Shown: piece by piece, positions 1-8,059 of the stretch | How positions within the stretch are numbered: position 1 is the first letter of the stretch | Layout of the letters: every line of letters begins with the position of its first letter | NCBI GenBank assembly: GCA_016202545.1 | Contig: JACQON010000028.1 | Coordinates: forward strand, 62,001 to 126,000 | DNA length: 64,000 bases | Source of the DNA: Chloroflexota bacterium | Lineage (GTDB): Bacteria > Chloroflexota > Dehalococcoidia > Dehalococcoidales > JACQON01 | Direction of reading: 5' to 3' | Program-made: the position numbers and the translations under genes | Notes under the pieces: model-generated | Told to the model about the DNA's origin: nothing | The model's database searches: none | What the model saw: the letters and a program-made list of their open reading frames with translations, nothing else

Positions 1-1
1 T

Positions 2-964
2 GTGGTGGCCAATCATGCCGAGCAAGACCATTCCGGTACCCTGCACAGGATTCTTGAAAGATACCCCCGTGCAAGAATCGTGAGTACACCCAAGTGTAAG
101 GGGATGCTCCTCGACCTGCTCACGCTTCCAGAGGGACGCATTACGACAGTGAACGATAAAGAGACCGTTTCGCTGGGAGATAGAACTCTGGAGTTTATCT
201 ATACCCCGTGGGTCCACTGGCCGGAGACAATGTGCACTTATTTAAAGGAGGAAAGGATACTTTTCTCCTGTGATTTCTTCGGGGCGCACCTTGGCACCAG
301 CGACCTGTATGTTACTGATGAAGGGCGGGCTTATGAGGCGGCTAAACGCTACTATGCGGAAATCATGATGCCCTACCGGACGAATATCCAGAAAGACCTG
401 GAGAAACTAAAAGACTACTCCATTGACATCATCGCCACCAGCCACGGGCCTATCTATGACAAGCCAGAGTTTATCTTGAAAGCCTATCATAGCTGGGTAT
501 TTGACGAGCCGGGAAACATCGTGGTGTTGCCCTATGTCTCGATGCACGGCAGCACTCGCAGGATGGTTGAGTATCTCACCGATGCCCTGGTCCAGAGAGG
601 CGTCACCGTAAAGCAGTTCGACCTCACCAGGACCGACATTGGCAAGCTGGCCATCGCCCTGGTGGACGCAGCTACCATTGTCATCGGAGCGCCTACCATG
701 CTCGCCAGCGCCCATCCAAATACCGTTCCCGCTGCCTTCCTGGCCAATATCCTGAGACCTAAACTGAAGTTTGCCTCTATCATCGGCTCCTATGGTTGGG
801 GGGGTAGAGCTGTTGAGCAGCTCACCGGTCTGCTCTCCGGCCTGAAGCTAGAGCTACTGGAGCCGGTGATTTGCCGGGGCTTTCCCAAGGGCGAAGATTT
901 CGAGGCCCTGGACCGCCTGGCTGAGGCTATTGCCCAAAAACATAAAGAGAGCCAGTTCGTCTAG
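2..964 (+). CDS. fprA: Flavodiiron protein (A-type flavoprotein, FprA-like), 5' truncated by the window edge
   Basis: The reading frame is already open at base 2, so the N-terminus lies outside the window; about 80 residues are missing compared with the usual ~400. The visible part begins in the metallo-beta-lactamase-like diiron domain with the H-x-E-x-D-H ligand motif (NHAEQDHSG), followed by later ligands in WVHWPE, SCDFFG and SHGPIYD. From about residue 170 a flavodoxin-like FMN domain follows. Family members reduce O2 to water or NO to N2O in the cytoplasm of anaerobes, using rubredoxin- or F420-type donors. It leads a run of oxygen-defence genes (bacterioferritin-like, superoxide dismutase), which supports an O2-scavenging role. 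The electron donor is not encoded here. Confidence 0.9.
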   Translation: MVANHAEQDHSGTLHRILERYPRARIVSTPKCKGMLLDLLTLPEGRITTVNDKETVSLGDRTLEFIYTPWVHWPETMCTYLKEERILFSCDFFGAHLGTSDLYVTDEGRAYEAAKRYYAEIMMPYRTNIQKDLEKLKDYSIDIIATSHGPIYDKPEFILKAYHSWVFDEPGNIVVLPYVSMHGSTRRMVEYLTDALVQRGVTVKQFDLTRTDIGKLAIALVDAATIVIGAPTMLASAHPNTVPAAFLANILRPKLKFASIIGSYGWGGRAVEQLTGLLSGLKLELLEPVICRGFPKGEDFEALDRLAEAIAQKHKESQFV

Positions 965-1098
965 CGCCCTTGCTGAGGCGGCAGAACGGCGCAGGGTGTT
1001 AAGACAGAAAGGAGGTGATAGACAGGGTTAGAAACAGTTCCTCGTTCAGACATCGTATTCAAGTTCAACCTATTAAAGTATAAGCGGAGGTATAGAAA

Positions 1099-1545
1099 AT
1101 GGCAGAGAAAAGAGCGGCAGCTACCAAGGTATCAAAGGCCTTACTGGACTTACTGAATCAGTCAATAGCCAGGGAAGTACAGGTCTCCATACAGTACATG
1201 TGGCAGCACGTCCAGTGGAGCGGGGTCAAAGGATTTGCCGTTCAGGGCGAGCTTAAGTCGATAGCCATGGCTGAAATGAAGCACGCCGAGGCCATCGCCG
1301 AGAGGCTTTACTATCTGGGTGGAATACCGACTACCAAGCCTACGCCTATCTTCGTCGGTGAGACTCTTAAACAAATGATAGAGCAGGATGTAAAGGACGA
1401 AGAGGGCGCCATTAAGCTTTACAAGCAGGTGGTAGAGCTGGCGCGGAAAGAGGGTGACGAGACTACCAACAGGCTGTTCAGGCAAATCTTGCAGGACGAA
1501 GAAGGCCATCACGATACCTTCACCACCCTGCTGGAGGAAATATAA
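1099..1545 (+). CDS. Bacterioferritin-like ferritin-family protein
   Basis: A 148-residue four-helix ferritin-like protein. The expected diiron ligands are visible: a Glu in the first helix (AREVQ), ExxH in the second (EMKHAE), a Glu in the third (DEEGAI) and EExHH in the fourth (DEEGHH). The length matches small bacterioferritins and Dps-like ferritins. The likely role is ferroxidase activity, iron storage or peroxide removal in the cytoplasm. A GGAGG ribosome-binding site lies just before the ATG. It sits between the flavodiiron protein and superoxide dismutase, consistent with a small oxidative-stress operon. The exact subfamily (heme-binding or not) cannot be settled by eye. Confidence 0.85.
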   Translation: MAEKRAAATKVSKALLDLLNQSIAREVQVSIQYMWQHVQWSGVKGFAVQGELKSIAMAEMKHAEAIAERLYYLGGIPTTKPTPIFVGETLKQMIEQDVKDEEGAIKLYKQVVELARKEGDETTNRLFRQILQDEEGHHDTFTTLLEEI

Positions 1546-1610
1546 GGACTGCCGGATGACAGAGGGCGAACCGCCTTTTGCCGGGGCAGGAAAAGCGAAG
1601 GAGGTGCACG

Positions 1611-2183
1611 GTGACTTACGCTGCTAAAGATTATAGCCGTCTTATCGGTATGGAGGGTTTCAGCGAGACCTTGCTTAAGAACCACTTTACCCTTTATCAG
1701 GGGTATGTGACCAATACCAACAAGCTGAGCGACCTTTTGGCCGGCAAGGCCAAGGATGCCGCCAACCCGGAATTCGCTGAGCTGAAGCGGCGGTTCGGCT
1801 TTGAGTTCAACGGCATGCGACTCCATGAGTACTATTTTGAAAATCTGGGCGGGAAAACACCTCTCAACAGGTCAGGCAGCCTGGCCAAAAAGCTGGCCGA
1901 TGCCTACGGCAGCTATGATGCCTGGGAGCAGGATTTCAGGGCCACCGGCGCCATGCGGGGCATTGGCTGGGCGGTACTTTACCGGGATAACGTGACCGGC
2001 AGCCTGTTCAACCAGTGGATTAACGAGCACGAGATAGGGCATCTTGCCGGCTGCGCGCCAGTCCTGGTGATGGATGTCTTTGAGCATGCCTTCATGACCG
2101 ATTACGGGCTGAAACGGGCAGACTATATAGCTGCCTTCTTTAAGAACATCAACTGGAGCGCCGTGGAAGTCCGCTTAAAGTAG
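1611..2183 (+). CDS. sodB: Iron/manganese superoxide dismutase
   Basis: 190 residues from a GTG start preceded by GAAGGAGG; an upstream in-frame TTG has no ribosome-binding site. Fe/Mn-SOD ligands are recognisable: a first His in NHFTLYQGYV, the second in the HEYYFENLGG stretch, and the Asp/His pair in DVFEHAF, with the outer-sphere region NQWINEHE before it. The first helix is one residue shorter around the first His than in E. coli SodB, as in some archaeal and anaerobe SODs. The enzyme converts superoxide to peroxide and O2 in the cytoplasm. It follows the ferritin-like gene by about 65 bases. The metal (Fe or Mn) cannot be predicted with confidence. Confidence 0.85.
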   Translation: MTYAAKDYSRLIGMEGFSETLLKNHFTLYQGYVTNTNKLSDLLAGKAKDAANPEFAELKRRFGFEFNGMRLHEYYFENLGGKTPLNRSGSLAKKLADAYGSYDAWEQDFRATGAMRGIGWAVLYRDNVTGSLFNQWINEHEIGHLAGCAPVLVMDVFEHAFMTDYGLKRADYIAAFFKNINWSAVEVRLK

Positions 2184-2220
2184 GGACGGCGGACTGGACT
2201 GGCGCGGCGATTTGTCATGT

Positions 2221-2251
2221 CCCGGTGGCATCACCAGCCTTGATGACCGGG
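2221..2251 (+). other. Hairpin between sodB and the cupredoxin gene
   Basis: An imperfect inverted repeat: CCCGGT pairs with ACCGGG and CATCA with TGATG, with a two-base bulge and a seven-base loop. There is no T-run after it, so it is not a classical intrinsic terminator. It could be a processing or mRNA-stability element in the intergenic leader of the cupredoxin gene. Confidence 0.35.
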
Positions 2252-2278
2252 TAGCGTACCTGAAAAGGAGGTGGTCAC

Positions 2279-2713
2279 ATGGCTTTCGGGCATGGTCCCC
2301 AGATGCCGGCGGGCGCAGCCAGGTGGCTGGCCGGTGGGGCTACGGTGGTCTTGACCTTGCTTGTAATCTTCGGCGCGGCGTGTCAACCTTATGGGGCGCC
2401 GTCTCCCACGGCTACGCACACACCCGCGCCGTCTTCAACTGCACCACAACCCACACCCGGCCAGGCTCCCGTTGAGGTGGAGATTTCCGGCTTTGCCTTC
2501 GTTCCGGCAACTATTACCGTGGCTGTAGGTTCAACTGTCACCTGGACTAACCAGGACTCCGTTCCTCATACCGTTACCAGCGATGCCGGCATTTTTGATA
2601 GCGTGAGGCTAGGGCGCGATGGTTCCTTTAGCTATTCTTTTGCTGAGCGTGGCACCTTCAGCTACCACTGCGCCGTCCACCCCTACATGAAGGCCAAGGT
2701 CGTTGTGGAGTAA
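2279..2713 (+). CDS. Cupredoxin-domain lipoprotein (plastocyanin/azurin-like)
   Basis: 144 residues. Residues 15-35 form a hydrophobic signal segment ending in a lipobox-like FGAAC, followed by a Pro/Thr/Ser-rich linker (about residues 36-65), so the mature protein is probably a lipid-anchored extracytoplasmic protein. The C-terminal ~80 residues are a cupredoxin fold with type 1 copper ligands: His in PHTV, then C-x2-H-x3-M in HCAVHPYM. Start supported by AAAAGGAGG upstream. A copper electron-transfer protein in an otherwise anaerobic gene set may serve metal binding or oxygen-stress electron transfer; its partner is not visible. Confidence 0.85.
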   Translation: MAFGHGPQMPAGAARWLAGGATVVLTLLVIFGAACQPYGAPSPTATHTPAPSSTAPQPTPGQAPVEVEISGFAFVPATITVAVGSTVTWTNQDSVPHTVTSDAGIFDSVRLGRDGSFSYSFAERGTFSYHCAVHPYMKAKVVVE

Positions 2714-2758
2714 GTGGCGGATTGAAGCTAGCATGGTATAGAGATAAGGAGGAGAAAG

Positions 2759-3055
2759 ATGACCAGGGAAGTAGGGCTGATGGTCAATGACAAGACTGTG
2801 CCAGCCGATTATTTTGTCCAGGGGTTCATTGACCATGTCGTCAGCAGTATGATAGAGGCTCTTGAGGGTGTGTGCGAAATTAAAAGCGTGGCCCTTTCCG
2901 CCGAAGGAGAAAAGGTGACCATCAACATGAATGGCGCCGAACTTGACATAAACCCCTTCGTCGCCAGGATTGTCCGCAGCACTGTTACCGGCATGGTCTC
3001 TCCATTGAAGGGAGTAGGCGAAATAAGAAAAGTTAACATCTCCATCAAAAGGTGA
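2759..3055 (+). CDS. Small conserved-looking protein of unknown function
   Basis: 98 residues, not recognised. It has no signal peptide, membrane segment or cysteine-rich motif; a single Cys lies near residue 38. The N-terminal half is helical in character (VSSMIEALEG) and the C-terminal half alternates hydrophobic and charged residues, suggesting an alpha/beta fold of under 100 residues. A strong AAGGAGGAG site precedes the ATG. Its stop codon overlaps the GTG start of the methyltransferase, so the two are probably translationally coupled. Confidence 0.65.
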   Translation: MTREVGLMVNDKTVPADYFVQGFIDHVVSSMIEALEGVCEIKSVALSAEGEKVTINMNGAELDINPFVARIVRSTVTGMVSPLKGVGEIRKVNISIKR

Positions 3056-3591
3056 CCATCGAGATGACCGGCCTCCATGAGGGGCGCTTTGGGCCGGCGC
3101 AGTTTCTGGTGGAGAACGTGTCGCTGCTGCCGAAGGGGCGGGTCCTGGATGTGGCCATGGGCGCCGGGAGAAATGCCATCTATCTTGCCAGGCTGGGGTT
3201 TGAGGTGGAAGGTGTTGATATTTCCCCGGAGGCGGTAAACACTGCCCTGGAGCTGGCGCGGCAGGCTGGAGTCATCATAAAGGCACAGGTTGCTGACCTG
3301 GAGCGTGCCTATTCCATCGAGAAGGGCGCCTATGATGTGGTTATCTGTTTCAACTACCTGCAGCGCTCCCTCATATCGCAAATCAAGGACGGGCTGCGAA
3401 AAGGCGGCATGGTCGTTTATGAGACCTTCATAGTTGACCAGGAGCAGTTCGGCAAGCCCAAGAACCCAGACTATCTGCTAAAGCACAACGAACTTCTCGA
3501 CATGTTCCGCGGTTTCCGCTGCCTTCGCTATCGCGAGGGAATCATGGAAGGCCCGGTGGCTGTGGCCAGCATAGTGGCCTGCAAGTTATAG
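3052..3591 (+). CDS. Class I SAM-dependent methyltransferase (TehB-like)
   Basis: 179 residues with the Rossmann SAM-binding signature VLDVAMGAGRNAIYLA (motif I), an acidic motif II (VEGVDIS) and a later hydrophobic strand before the aromatic-rich FNYLQRS. The arrangement and length resemble TehB-type tellurite/thiol methyltransferases, but the substrate is unknown. The GTG start overlaps the stop of the preceding small gene; an in-frame ATG four codons downstream is an alternative. It is the last clear gene of the oxygen/metal-defence run. Confidence 0.75.
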   Translation: MTIEMTGLHEGRFGPAQFLVENVSLLPKGRVLDVAMGAGRNAIYLARLGFEVEGVDISPEAVNTALELARQAGVIIKAQVADLERAYSIEKGAYDVVICFNYLQRSLISQIKDGLRKGGMVVYETFIVDQEQFGKPKNPDYLLKHNELLDMFRGFRCLRYREGIMEGPVAVASIVACKL

Positions 3592-3624
3592 TCAGGCAGT
3601 CGGCAAGGAGATGGAAGTCGGGAA

Positions 3625-3834
3625 GTGGGCGAGGAAGTATCCCGTAAGTCAGCCTTCGAGTCCATGCAGGCAAAAGGATGGACTCCGGCCGATGCCGGCT
3701 GTCATCCCCTGGTCATACTTCAGGGGAAGAGGCTCGACGCCTACAGCTTAGCCGTGCTGCTGGGGACGAAGAACAAGGTTGGCGCTGGCTATTTCCAGGT
3801 ATTCTTGCGGGATGCCCCTGGCGAAGTAGAATAG
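3625..3834 (+). CDS. Possible small protein, 69 aa, unknown
   Basis: Open from a GTG with only a weak purine-rich upstream stretch. The composition is protein-like (GKRLDAYSLAVLLGTKNKVG) but no family is recognised. It lies in the 283-base gap between the methyltransferase and the convergent ATPase gene, which otherwise shows nothing. Could be a chance frame. Confidence 0.25.
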   Translation: MGEEVSRKSAFESMQAKGWTPADAGCHPLVILQGKRLDAYSLAVLLGTKNKVGAGYFQVFLRDAPGEVE

Positions 3835-3874
3835 TCACCTATTTACCTGACGATACATTGGAACACCGCCGCGG

Positions 3875-6571
3875 TCACAGAGGCTGCCATTTCCCCAGGG
3901 AAAAGAGCCTGGGAAAGAGGGCTTTGCGGGCTTCCTCGATGGTAAACAGCGCGCCGCTGGCGAGAAGTACAATGCCCCATTCGGCGATGCTCAGAGGCGC
4001 GGTGCGGAACGCTATTTGAAGGAAGGGCACATAGATGACTGCCATTTGCAGCGAGATGGCCAGCGTGATAGAGCCTATCAGCCAGCGGTTGCGGAAAACG
4101 CCCAGCTTAAAGACGGTGTGCTCATCGGAGCGGGCGTTAAAGGCGCGGAACCACTCAAAGGCGACCATGGAGCAAAAGGCGAGGGTGCGGGCCTCATCCA
4201 GGTCCATCCTCGGCTGCGCCCAGTTAAACACCGTGTATACGCCGACGCCCATCAATGTGGCCATGAAGACAATGCGAATAGTCAGACCGGGAAAGATGAG
4301 GCCTACCCTGGGGTGGCGGGGAGGCTGCTTGAGTTCAGCGCCGGATTTCGGCTCAAGGCCGAGGGGGATTCCGCAAGCCGTATCCGTGACCAGGTTGACC
4401 CAGATAATCTGGACCGCCAGCAGCGGTGCGCTACCAACGAACAGGATGGCAAAGATTAGCGCCAGCAGCTCTCCCAGGTTGGTGCTCAGCAGGAAGAAGA
4501 TGACATTGCGCAGCCGGTTAAAAATCGCCCTGCCTTCATCCACCGCTGTCACCACGGAGGCGAAATTATCATCGGCCAGGACCATATCACTGGCCTCCTT
4601 GGCCACGTCAGTGCCGGTGATGCCCATGGCAATGCCGATGTTGGCCGCTTTAAGTGCCGGGGCGTCATTAACTCCGTCCCCGGTCATGGCGACGATGTGC
4701 CCGCGCTTCTTGAAGGCGTCAACTATTCTCAACTTGTGCAATGGCTCAATGCGAGCGAAAACGGATATATCTTCAATCTGGCGCGATAACTCCTCATCGC
4801 TCATCGCTTGAAGCTCGCCGCCGGTTACGGCCTTGCCTGGTGGTAGACCTAGCTGTCTGGCAATAGATTCGGCTGTCGCCTGGTGGTCGCCGGTAATCAT
4901 GGCTACTCTTATACCGGCCTGCTGGCACAGCTTTATTGCTTCCTTAGCATCTTCACGGGGCGGGTCTTCCATTCCTGCCAGACCGACAAAGACCAGATTG
5001 CCCCTGATATGCTCGTCTTCCAGGTCTTCCATATCGGCTGGAAGTTCAGCGTAGGCGGTGGCGATGACTCTCATTGCCTCTTTGGCGATTGAGGCATTAG
5101 CTTGCAGGATGTCATCGAAGTCAGTTCGCTCCATCAGGGCGGGGCCGCTTCCTTTGAGGATGTACCTGCTCAGCGCCAGCAACCGCTCAGTTGCTCCCTT
5201 GACATAAACAACTCTTCCACCGCCGTCTCCGGGGTGAAGGGTGGCCATATATTGCTTTTCGCTCTGGAAGGGGATTTCGTCCAGGCGGGGGAAGGTTTTC
5301 TCCAGGCTCTCCTTGTTCATGCCTGCCTTGGCGGCGGCCACCACCAGCGCGCCTTCTGTGGGGTCTCCGTATATGCTGCAGAAGTCGTCCTCGCAGGAGA
5401 GCAGGGCATCATTGCACAGGGCGCCTATTCTCAAGTGCAGTCTCAGCAGGTGGTCAGCATCGGGGTGCAGCGCCTGGCCGTTGAGGTGGAATTTGCCTTC
5501 AGGATGATAGCCTTCGCCGGTGACATCGATGAACTGTCCATCCACATAGAGCCGCCGCACCGTCATCTGGTTCAAGGTCAGCGTGCCGGTCTTATCCGAG
5601 CATATGACGGTGGCTGACCCCAGTGTCTCTACTGCCGCCAGCTTGCGAATGATAGCGTTATGGCGGGCCATTATCTGCATGCCTATGGCCAGGACCACGG
5701 TAACCACCGCCGGCAGCCCCTCAGGTATGGCAGATGCTGAAGCGGCTACCGCCACCAGGAATATCTCCAGCCAGTCCAGTTCTCTAATAAGCCCGACGGC
5801 TATCATGGCGCTGACCACGCTGAGGACAGCGATAATGATATAGCGGCTCAGCCTGGCGATACTTTTCTGGAGGGGCGTCCTTTCCGGCTTTACCGTTTGT
5901 ATGGCGGTGGCGATTTTGCCTATCTCGGTCGACATGCCAGTGCTTACCGTCATGGCCGCAGCCTTGCCATAAGTGACCACCGTTCCCATGTAGACCATGT
6001 TCTTACGCTCTGCCACGGGCAGCTCACCGCTGATAGATTTGGTGTGCTTGTCTACCGGGACGGATTCACCGGTGAGAGAGGCTTCATTCACCTTGAGGTT
6101 GGATTCTTCCATCAGCCTGGCATCCGCCGGCACCTTGTCTCCGGTTTCCAGGAGAAATATATCGCCGGGCACAATTTCTTTTGACGGGAACAGCTTCACT
6201 TTTCCGTTGCGTCTCACCCTTGCCCTGGGTGCCGCCATCTGCATCAGCGCTTCCATGGCTGTCTCGGCCCGGGTTTCCTGGATAAACCCGATGGCGGCGT
6301 TGAGCAGGAGCACCCCGAATATCACCCCGGCGTCAATAAAGTGCTTCAAGACGAGTGAAATCGTGGCGGCGGCGAGGAGCACGTATATCAGGGGGCTGAG
6401 AAACTGTTTGAAGAAGACCAGCGCCGGCGGCGTCTTTTTCTGGCGCTTCAGCTCATTGGGGCCGTACTGAGCCAGCCTTGCCCTGGCTTCGCTCTCGGTC
6501 AGTCCGGAGCGCTGTGAGTTGAGGATGCGCACGGCTTCATCCTGGCTGAGATTGTAGAACTGGCTTTCCAT
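3875..6571 (-). CDS. P-type cation-transporting ATPase, probably Ca2+ (P2A-like)
   Basis: 898 residues, the usual length for bacterial SERCA/PMR1-like pumps. In order: N-terminal cation ATPase domain, membrane helices near 50-100, the actuator TGES at about 167-170, membrane helices at 240-300 with the PEGLP ion-site motif, phosphorylation motif DKTGTLT with Asp near 326, nucleotide-binding domain with KGATE, the hinge GDGVNDAPALK, and about six C-terminal helices. The PEGLP motif and the NLVTD segment point to Ca2+ or related divalent cations. A TATACT sequence lies about 15 bases upstream of the ATG, suggesting a very short leader. It is a monocistronic gene convergent with the upstream defence genes. 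Confidence 0.9.
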   Translation of the reverse strand: MESQFYNLSQDEAVRILNSQRSGLTESEARARLAQYGPNELKRQKKTPPALVFFKQFLSPLIYVLLAAATISLVLKHFIDAGVIFGVLLLNAAIGFIQETRAETAMEALMQMAAPRARVRRNGKVKLFPSKEIVPGDIFLLETGDKVPADARLMEESNLKVNEASLTGESVPVDKHTKSISGELPVAERKNMVYMGTVVTYGKAAAMTVSTGMSTEIGKIATAIQTVKPERTPLQKSIARLSRYIIIAVLSVVSAMIAVGLIRELDWLEIFLVAVAASASAIPEGLPAVVTVVLAIGMQIMARHNAIIRKLAAVETLGSATVICSDKTGTLTLNQMTVRRLYVDGQFIDVTGEGYHPEGKFHLNGQALHPDADHLLRLHLRIGALCNDALLSCEDDFCSIYGDPTEGALVVAAAKAGMNKESLEKTFPRLDEIPFQSEKQYMATLHPGDGGGRVVYVKGATERLLALSRYILKGSGPALMERTDFDDILQANASIAKEAMRVIATAYAELPADMEDLEDEHIRGNLVFVGLAGMEDPPREDAKEAIKLCQQAGIRVAMITGDHQATAESIARQLGLPPGKAVTGGELQAMSDEELSRQIEDISVFARIEPLHKLRIVDAFKKRGHIVAMTGDGVNDAPALKAANIGIAMGITGTDVAKEASDMVLADDNFASVVTAVDEGRAIFNRLRNVIFFLLSTNLGELLALIFAILFVGSAPLLAVQIIWVNLVTDTACGIPLGLEPKSGAELKQPPRHPRVGLIFPGLTIRIVFMATLMGVGVYTVFNWAQPRMDLDEARTLAFCSMVAFEWFRAFNARSDEHTVFKLGVFRNRWLIGSITLAISLQMAVIYVPFLQIAFRTAPLSIAEWGIVLLASGALFTIEEARKALFPRLFSLGKWQPL

Positions 6572-6645
6572 GTCTTCTTCTTAGAGTATAGCATAGTGTT
6601 TTACAGGGAAAACCGCTAGATAGAGGCTATCCCGAAATGTCCTTT

Positions 6646-6793
6646 GAGATTGTTTACGAACGCTGGTCATTGCGAGGGCTTCAGCCTTCAGGCCGAGCTT
6701 CAGTCCGAGGCCCGAGTTCAGCGTTCGACTGAGCTCACGCCGAAGTCCCGAGGGCGAAAGCCCGAAGCAATGACAGAGTGTTACTAAACGACC
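6646..6793 (+). repeat. Dispersed repeat family A, copy 1
   Basis: A ~148-base non-coding element starting GAGATTGTTTACGAAC. Its first ~127 bases match a second copy starting at 33837 with only about four differences. It is rich in internal inverted repeats (for example GGGCGAAAGCCC). The right end here is degenerate (ACTAAACGACC) compared with the copy-2 terminus. It fills most of the 319-base gap between the ATPase gene and mnmA; the rest holds the mnmA promoter. Confidence 0.8.
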
Positions 6794-6807
6794 ACTACCG
6801 CACGTGT

Positions 6808-6837
6808 TTGACCTGCTTCGTGGTGGTTCTCTATAAT
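6808..6837 (+). promoter_or_regulatory. Sigma-70-type promoter for mnmA
   Basis: TTGACC and TATAAT separated by 18 bases, about 53 bases upstream of the mnmA ATG and immediately after the repeat element. The leader ends in GGGGGGAGG before the start codon. Confidence 0.65.
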
Positions 6838-6890
6838 GCTGATGAGAACATGGCTATTTCAGGGAATGTGAGCCTATCGGGGGGAGGACT

Positions 6891-7967
6891 ATGGCCAGGG
6901 TGATGGTAGGTATGAGTGGTGGGGTGGATTCATCGGTGGCTGCCGCCATGCTCCAGGAGGAGGGCCATCAGGTCATCGGGGTGACGATGAGGATATGGAA
7001 TGGCGCAGGCTCGTTAAAGGAAGGAGTGCGTCACGGTTGCTGTGGGCCAGGCGAAGAGGAGGATGTGGAGGATGCCCGGGTGGTAGCCCGGGCACTGGGC
7101 ATTGACTTCCATGTCCTCGACCTCAGGCAGGAGTACCTGGCCGAAGTCCTGGACTACCTTCGCCGTGAATATGTATCGGGCAGGACGCCTAACCCGTGCG
7201 TCAGGTGCAACCGCACCGTTAAGTTTGGAGCGCTGCTCAGGAAAGCTCGTGATAGCGGAATCGATTTCGACTATTTTGCTACCGGGCATTATGCCAGGGT
7301 GGAGTATGACCGGGCCCGTGGGCGCTACTTGCTTAAGAGGGCCAGGGACTTCGGCAAAGACCAGACCTATTTCCTCTACGCGCTGTCGCAGGAGCAGCTT
7401 GGATGCCTGCTCTTTCCCCTCGGAGATTATACCAAGGAAGAGGTGCGGCGGATGGCTTCTGAGTTCGGGCTAAGCGTTGCCGCCAAGCTGGAGAGCCAGG
7501 ACTTCATCGCCGGAGGCTATTCTTTGCTCATGGGGACGGCGCCGGCCGGGCCGATACTGGACAGGCGTGGGGAAGTCCTGGGAGAGCACCGTGGGATTCC
7601 ATTTTATACCATCGGGCAGCGCCGAGGCCTGGGCATTTCAGCCGGGGGGCCGGCGTATGTCGTCGCCATTGACCGTGACAGGAACGCCATCGTCGTAGGC
7701 GGCAAGGAAGACCTGTACCAGGACGAGCTTACTGCGTCTGACTTAAACTGGATAGCCATAGAGGAGGTAAGTCACCCCATCAAGGTCAGTGCCAGGATAA
7801 GATACCGCCACAGGGAGGACGAGGCGATGGTAGTGCCCCTGGGCGATGGCAAAGTACGGGTGAAGTTCGCCCAGCCGCAGATGGCAATCGCCCCGGGCCA
7901 GTCGATAGTCTTTTACGATGGGGCAATCGTGGTTGGCGGCGGGACGATAGAGCGGGCGGGGCAGTGA
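6891..7967 (+). CDS. mnmA: tRNA-specific 2-thiouridylase MnmA, lacking the second catalytic cysteine
   Basis: 358 residues, the normal length. The PP-loop SGGVDSS is at residues 9-15, the first catalytic Cys is in NPCVRCN (103, with 106), and the central region contains DQTYFLYAL and the beta-barrel motif FYTIGQRRGLGI. The enzyme installs the s2U34 modification in tRNA for Lys, Glu and Gln, using sulfur from a desulfurase relay. In E. coli the second active-site Cys (199) lies in an S-x-x-I-C-F context; here the aligned stretch is SQDFIAGG (202 onward) with no cysteine. An extra HGCCG pair is present near 48-52. The mechanism may therefore differ (for example cluster-dependent); this is an inference. 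Confidence 0.88.
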   Translation: MARVMVGMSGGVDSSVAAAMLQEEGHQVIGVTMRIWNGAGSLKEGVRHGCCGPGEEEDVEDARVVARALGIDFHVLDLRQEYLAEVLDYLRREYVSGRTPNPCVRCNRTVKFGALLRKARDSGIDFDYFATGHYARVEYDRARGRYLLKRARDFGKDQTYFLYALSQEQLGCLLFPLGDYTKEEVRRMASEFGLSVAAKLESQDFIAGGYSLLMGTAPAGPILDRRGEVLGEHRGIPFYTIGQRRGLGISAGGPAYVVAIDRDRNAIVVGGKEDLYQDELTASDLNWIAIEEVSHPIKVSARIRYRHREDEAMVVPLGDGKVRVKFAQPQMAIAPGQSIVFYDGAIVVGGGTIERAGQ

Positions 7968-8059
7968 TAGCAGGTGGCGGCTTCTTTTATTTGCGCGGCG
8001 ATTTTGCTATTATAGTGGCAATTGCTCCGGACAATCGCAGTCTTTTTCGGATTTGAAAG

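Noticed and set aside
4016-6470. Long plus-strand open frames opposite the P-type ATPase gene
   Set aside because: They are antisense frames of a clearly recognisable ATPase in high-GC DNA and show no family features.
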